This document shows, piece after piece, positions 58,765 to 64,000 of a DNA stretch of 64,000 bases. Position 1 is the first letter of the stretch, and each line of letters opens with the position of its first letter. A program made the position numbers and the translations under genes. Source of the stretch: Acheta domesticus. Taxonomy: Eukaryota > Arthropoda > Insecta > Orthoptera > Gryllidae. Location: positions 261,968,925-262,032,924 of the forward strand of contig JAHLJT010000631.1 in NCBI GenBank assembly GCA_031308135.1, read 5' to 3'. Below the pieces are notes generated by a model. The model did no database searches, was not told where the DNA came from, and worked only from the letters and a program-made list of their open reading frames with translations.

Positions 58765-59178
58765 ATACTACCATCGTCGGCTGGCGGAGTTTAACCTGGC
58801 GGAGGTAACTCTCACCAGCCGGGTCAAGCTCTAAGCTCCCGACCGGTCTTCCGGCTTGTGCGGTAGTGTAATGTATGTAGGTGTTAGTGTGTGCGTGTAA
58901 GTAAGGTATAAGGGAAAAGAGGAAGAGGAAGAAAAGATCGCGCGCGGTCCGTAGCTCATTTGTTAGGGTACTGTTCCGGCATTCGCCTGGTGTTGATCGG
59001 AGAAACCACGGAAAACTACCGATCAGAGCTGCCAGCCGCTAGAATTCTCCTCCAGACAGCGACTGAATTCGACCTAAGCTGATGTCGAAAATACTACCAC
59101 CGCGGACTCGAACTTAGGACCTCTCCGTCAGAGGCACTGCAGTGACATCGGTTGATGCACTGAGCCACCTCTCTGAAG
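58765..59178 (-). mobile_element. tRNA-derived SINE copy 12, tail-truncated
   Basis: Begins at CATCGTCGGCTGGCGGAGTT, then GATCGCGCGCGGTCCGTAGC, CCGATCAGAGCTGCCAGCCG and a clear head: GGACTCGAACTTAGGACC and GTTGATGCACTGAGCCACC. Confidence 0.85.
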
Positions 59179-61199
59179 TAACAGAATAGGTCCCGATGCC
59201 ATTATATAAAATTCATTCTTGGAAGCGCAAATTCTGTCAACAAGGTGCCCATGGACCCGGTGTCGCATTACAAACCTTCGAGGGGTCGTCGTCTCGACGA
59301 ATAATTTTCTCATGCCCCAAGAGTGACTTAGGTTCAGGGAAGGGCATCCGAGCGACTGAATTGGTGGCTCCGATTCAGGCCCAGCTGCATTGAGAGTGCA
59401 AATAAACTCCATTGCTTTGGCACTGCCGTATTACTCTGGCGTCGTGCGTGTAGCAGTGAGCGTGTTTCAAATGACGGTTGCACTACCCCCAGATAATCAT
59501 AAAAACTTATCATAATTTAGGAATGTGTATGTTCCTTGCAATGTCCTTCACTATTCTAGATATTGCAGCAATACGAAATAGTAATAAGCAATATGAAATC
59601 ATTTTCATATCAAAGAGCGCATGTAACGCTCTTATGGACGTTTAGTATTTCGGAGCACACGCTATCCGACTGGCCGCGCTTCCTCACACGTCAACAGTGC
59701 GAGCTCTCCGCGCGTTTCAATGCCGCAACGTTATCATAGAAAGTGGCACAAGCTGTCAGCGAAGAGCGCTGGAGACATTAACTCCGGTTGTCCTTCAACA
59801 ATCCGAGAATATCAATTTTCTTTGTTTCTCTCTTTAAATCGTTTATAGGCCTTAATTTGAGTAATTTGCGCGTTATTAAAGGCTCACAAATGCACTTAAT
59901 GTTTGATATTGTTTAAGATATTTGGCTGATATAAAGTTTGTAAATTCAATATGTGCCTTTGAAAAGTAATTCAGAAATTTCAACCTATTGTGGCCTGCGA
60001 CATTTTTATACGCGTTCTTTAAGTTGTTACAGAACAAATTTCAGTCCAAAAATTTGGAGCCCTTTTTCAGATAATTTTGTTAAGGCTTCATGTAAAGAAT
60101 TATCAAAAATAAATATATCCGTTTCAAATTCACAATACCTTGAGTTCTCTTAGATCGATAAGGTAATATCAAGTTTGGGGGGAAAATTGAAGGGTTTAAA
60201 CGCTAGCATTTACCATGGACGGTTTGCTGTTAATTGAGTTTTCAGTATCAAGCACCCAGAAAAGATAGATTTTGTATACATTACTTTCTATGTTATAACC
60301 AGCATTAACCAGAATACACTTTCCCCTTAAGACGTGGTAACTAAGGAATTCCTTAGTCCTTAGGGGTCTTCAGGGTTCTCTAGATTTCCCCATGTAACTA
60401 AGAAATTCCTTTTCTACACTTTTCTGCATATCAATGCTAAATTGCTTCATCGTAATTTATAGATTGAATGCAGAGCTTAATAGAGCTTCTAGGAGCAATT
60501 AACGAGATAGTAGATCTCCTTTGGGCGTGATCCCCAAAGTCTTGAGAGCAGTGACTGTGAATCTTGGGGTGACCCCAAAAGGTTCGAACCACCACTGGTA
60601 GGTTCTTGGCGTTAGGCACTCCATGAAGTTGGACTACTAGGGGAATGACTAGTTGGAATTCTATCACCTTTTCCTCCTCTGTTTTTAGAAGTCTATCCTG
60701 GTGGCAGACAGTCTCGTCGATCACATGGGCCCATTCTTGGCTTTTTTTACCAGTTCAGATTTGCGTCCTAACCCCTTCGGCAACGAAAGTGGCTTCCGTG
60801 GGCACCACGGTGACCGACGTTTCGAACATCTTACCCTCTATGAAGTGCTTGATGTCAAGTGTGGTTCGTTTTAGATGAAGTAATTTACTACGTACAGGAA
60901 CCAAATTTATCCAATTTTTCGTTACCAGGGACCGGCAATAAGTTTTTTCCATAAAAAAATCGCCGGTTTTCGGAGCATGTAGTAAGACTTCTTACGTAGT
61001 AAGGAGATAAAGCAAATATATAAGTTTTCCATAACGCTGCGTACCGTGGAAAAGCGTCCACGCGATCCTGCGTTATAACACTCGCACACATGGCCTGGAA
61101 AGCACGCTGAGAACAAAGCACGTTAAAAGAGACTATGAAAATTACCAAACTTTCCCAAAACCCAATGTTGATCAAGGCCTACGTCTACCCGAGGTCTCG
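59179..61199. other. Non-coding DNA with unrecognised frames
   Basis: Overlapping frames on both strands at 60437-60950 (up to 95 codons) look coding-like in composition but show no family motif I can name. They may be a decayed retroelement. No gene is called. Confidence 0.3.
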
Positions 61200-61510
61200 A
61201 AGCATCTACTTTAGCGCGTCGCCCGTTGTATCAGGACGCGGTCCCTTCTAATCCGCGTCGCGTCGTCCGACCACGGGCGAACCGCTCCTACCCGCCCAAG
61301 GCACCCGTTGCCTGATTGGCCGATGCTTTCTCCGATTGGCCGGTAGCCCGGCCAACCCGCTCGCAGGTAGAGGGAAACCTCGATCTGTATACATCGGTGC
61401 CCAGCCTTTCTCCGCGCATTTCGCCCCTGAGGAAGGTCGCAGAGTGGCGGCCGAAACGTTAGCATCTATACCTAGGACGCGACGTCTTCCGTACAGCCAA
61501 ACAGATAATT
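61200..61510 (+). repeat. Repeat family R7, copy 2, with hammerhead-like core
   Basis: GC-rich sequence with CCTGAGGAAGGTCGC, loop AGAGTG, GCGGCC and GAAACGTT. CTGAGGA fits the CUGANGA box, GGTCGC pairs with GCGGCC as stem II, and GAAA follows. One extra A separates the box from the stem, and stems I and III are not evident. Hammerhead motifs occur in Penelope-like and other retroelements; this copy's class is otherwise unknown. Confidence 0.5.
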
Positions 61511-62449
61511 ATACTCTATGTTAAATTCATAAAATTCATAAATGTCTCTCATACAGTATTATATTACATTTTATTTTCTGAAATGATATTATGGAATTTG
61601 AGATATTTTGAAAGTAGTGGGTCGAACTGGGTTAGCTTTGGCACTGAAATTAGCATAATATATTATCTACTGAACTTGGTTTCATAGATTACAAAAATGT
61701 CAAATAATAAAGCACTGGGGGATGAGGACAGAATGAACACTATAACCCAGAAAAATCAGCCGCCAACCTCCACTGTTGAAAAATTAATGAATAATAGAGA
61801 ATTTGACATATATTTGATCCCCAGCCTATAAAGCCAGATTAATCAGCACGAGTTAGTGTAGTAAAGAGAAACAAAACGTTACGACAATAGATTCTGCATG
61901 TAGAGTCGTCTTGATATGGTCATTATTATTCAGTGTTTTGTAAAATGAGACAACTTTTGAGTTTTGACAAGAAACCGTGACTGGCTCAGAGCAAAATTGG
62001 AAGAGATACGATCGGGAAAATATTTGTAACCTAATGTAACGTACATTCACTTACCCAAAGGAAGAATAGAACTTGAATGACATATTGGTATTTTTAACAC
62101 ATCGCAGATCAAGCACATCTGACGTAACATCTCGTAATTGAATACAACTAGACTTAAATCACAGGCGAGGGCGTTGCTTGCTTTGGGAGGATGATGATCG
62201 TGAGATGAGTGAATTACTCGCCGGGCAAGAGAGGTCGTTTGCTAAAACGCGCGATTGCAAATGGAGATGGGTTCGGTGAAATCCAATTTCGCGTAAAAAG
62301 CCGCAACCGGCAGGCAAAATCAGCAGTGACCCCAGAGATGCAGATGCTCCCGCGTTGACCGGCAAAATGACCGAGTGCAGAGGGCAGACTAAAGAGAAAG
62401 TGGCATCAGCTCGCTTAAACGAAGATGATTAGAACGAGGAGACAGACAA
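61511..62449. other. Non-coding DNA, no gene
   Basis: No supported feature. A minus frame at 62159-62365 begins with a hydrophobic run, but it has no ATG start and no donor. Confidence 0.35.
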
Positions 62450-63010
62450 TTTTGAAAAATGTTTAAGAAGTATATTGACGAACGCATTAAAGAGGCAAGA
62501 GGAGCCATAAGAATGCTGAAAGGCGTGTTATAAGTTGGGAAATTCACGTAAGAACAAAAAACATTATTGTAAGGACTATTATTGAAAGTATTCTAACTTA
62601 CGTTGGAGAGAGTTGGACCTTGACGGAACGTCAGAGTCAGAAATTGTATGCCGTAGAAATTAACGAAATGCCATTGGATGAGCTATGAAGAAGCTGCCGA
62701 ATTTCTGGAATAAAGACAATTAGAAACATAGAAATGAGGGAACGAATTCAGCAAATGAAATCTGTTGTTGACAGATTAGAAAGTAAAACGCTGCAATGGT
62801 ATGGCCATCTGGCAAGAATGTCAGATTCAAGATGACAAAAGAATGTCCTCGATTGGTCTCCTCCAGGAAGAATGAAAAGGGGAAGGCCTCGTAAAACCTT
62901 AAATTCATGAATAATTGAAGCCACGCGTGAAATAAGAATGGATTACGACTTGTGGGCGGATAGAAAAGGCTGAAACCTCAAAACAAGAGACAACCATTGC
63001 CAAGTGGAAA
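62450..63010 (+). pseudogene. LINE (non-LTR) ORF2 C-terminal remnant
   Basis: The plus-strand frame reads LTYVGESWTLTERQSQKLYA, then MRRSCRISGIKTIRNIEMRE, then KTLQWYGHLARMSDSR, and after a stop WSPPGRMKRGRPRKT. This matches the usual tail of reverse transcriptases in many insect LINEs (YGSE-WTL, LR-LRIS, RLQWYGHV-RM, PPGRRKRGRP). Stops and small shifts throughout show it is dead. The upstream catalytic part is absent from the window. Confidence 0.8.
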
Positions 63011-63675
63011 CGCTGGCAAAAGTAAAAGTAAGTTTAAGAAGATACCTGCGACCGGGACTACGGTGTTCGCTTTATCGGGATTGAGACAGTAATATCCGGT
63101 TGGAAGAGGATTTGAAAGGTCTGGAAGAAAGGTTTAATATAATGGGATTATTGTTTTGGGGGTTTCACATAACGCTCATTGGACATTCATTTCTGTGAAG
63201 GAAAGATGACTGCAGGCAGCAAGTAAGTAATGAGTTGAAGTGCATAATGGTACGGTTGTTGCAGTTGTGAGAGTGATGAACCTAAGCCGGAAAGCAAAAA
63301 CTGATGTTCTAGATTTTCTGAAGTTGGAAATCTGGGCTGGCAGGTAACTTTAAAAATGTGCCACCTAAATTACATGAGATTTGTCACAAATTATGTGAAA
63401 ATACCTAAAATTCTAACAATAATTTATTAATGTTAGTACTGTTTCCAGTTTGCGCAATAAATTATTGACTAAAAGCAAAAAAGCAATCCAAATTGCCTAA
63501 GATATAAAATCTGTTGCTTTACAAATGAACAAGATGTTCGGTTAAAAATTTGTGTAAGACAAGAGCGAACATCCAGCTTTGATGTAAGCCTTCATTAAAA
63601 AACCTTTCTTATAGAAAAAAGGTTAAAGAAGTTATTTAAATACTTAAAATGGTTTGTCATTTGTGCATCTATTTG
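63011..63675. other. Non-coding DNA, no gene
   Basis: No supported feature. Confidence 0.35.
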
Positions 63676-63679
63676 ATAC

Positions 63680-63745
63680 AACCGGGATACGAGTCCGTGA
63701 CCTTCTGCTATAAAGGGAGATGCTCTATCAGCTGAGCTGTGGTAT
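63680..63745 (-). other. tRNA-like sequence
   Basis: Minus strand: CAGCTCAGCTGATAGAGCAT as the A box region and GGTCACGGACTCGTATCCCG as the T arm. The anticodon stem is poorly paired. Pseudogene or SINE head. Confidence 0.45.
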
Positions 63746-63898
63746 TAAACATTGCATTCGCAACAACTGTTAGCATACAATCGTCACGATTGCAACAATC
63801 GCATTTCATTCGTCTCCACCCTTCATGACAAATGAGCCGTTATATGAGATCGCTGATTGCTTTAAGATCGTTAAATTGTCACAAATTCAATGTTTCAT

Positions 63899-63968
63899 CC
63901 CATAACTCAGTTGGTAGAACATCTGACTGCATAACGGAAGGTTCCGGGCTTGGATCCAGGTGGGTCAA
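63899..63968 (+). other. tRNA-Cys-like sequence
   Basis: AACTCAGTTGGTAGAACATC, then a loop CTGCATA that would place GCA as anticodon, then GGTTCCGGGCTTGGATCC. The arms carry mismatches, so it is most likely a pseudogene or SINE. It faces away from the tRNA-like sequence at 63680-63745. Confidence 0.45.
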
Positions 63969-64000
63969 TATTTGCACTTCGTGGCAATCCATTTTCAGTA

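Noticed and set aside
60437..60952. Overlapping frames considered as a retroelement protein
   Set aside because: No catalytic or zinc-binding motif could be identified, and both strands are open; recorded only as unrecognised.
62159..62365. Hydrophobic minus frame considered as the missing CCHamide-2 signal-peptide exon
   Set aside because: No ATG at its start, no donor in phase 1 after the hydrophobic run, and more than 40 kb away.

Overview
The window is animal nuclear DNA, almost certainly from an insect with a large, repeat-rich genome. The evidence is a CCHamide-type neuropeptide exon, GT-AG splice signals, a short (TTAGG)n run, and old copies of P-superfamily, mariner-like, hAT-like, LINE and tRNA-derived SINE elements. 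There are no bacterial-style operons. Most long open frames are chance frames in low-complexity or repeat DNA. I cannot name the species; the long intron and repeat load would fit a hemimetabolous insect, but that is inference.

The clearest host gene is on the minus strand. Positions 19344-19585 encode the CCHamide-2 peptide (GCSAFGHSCFGGH followed by Gly-Lys-Arg), with an acceptor at one end and a strong donor at the other. A phase-compatible terminal exon ending in TAG lies at 11052-11102, giving an inferred intron of about 8.2 kb. The signal-peptide exon was not found and should lie at higher coordinates. The exon sits between two unrelated minisatellites. The one at 18421-19370 is built from copies of the exon's own 3' end and splice donor. 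A second possible host exon, coding a single transmembrane segment, lies at 3550-3737 on the minus strand.

Layout. 1-4230: two dispersed repeats and the transmembrane exon. 4231-7049: a P-superfamily transposon with 32-bp inverted repeats and a near-perfect 8-bp target duplication, carrying a THAP-domain transposase that has decayed and lost its catalytic core. A matching core lies just outside it at about 7300-7915. 9150-10225: a MITE and a small hAT-type element. 11052-19585: the CCHamide-2 region, whose intron holds SINEs, a MITE, a mariner relic and a hairpin. 19626-31960: minisatellites, SINEs, GC-rich patches and a TTAGG run. 31962-33246: a dead mariner/Tc1-like element. 34210-35430: a strongly C-rich block and a LINE scrap. 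37950-43710: a pogo-like MITE candidate, dispersed repeats, a 120-bp tandem repeat and a large inverted repeat. 46020-59180: more SINE copies, paired MITEs and tRNA-like sequences. 61200-64000: a repeat with a hammerhead-like core, a LINE reverse-transcriptase C-terminus and two tRNA-like sequences.

The genes do not form a pathway. The interest lies in how a short neuropeptide exon is maintained inside rapidly rearranging repeat DNA, and in the split P-superfamily remains.
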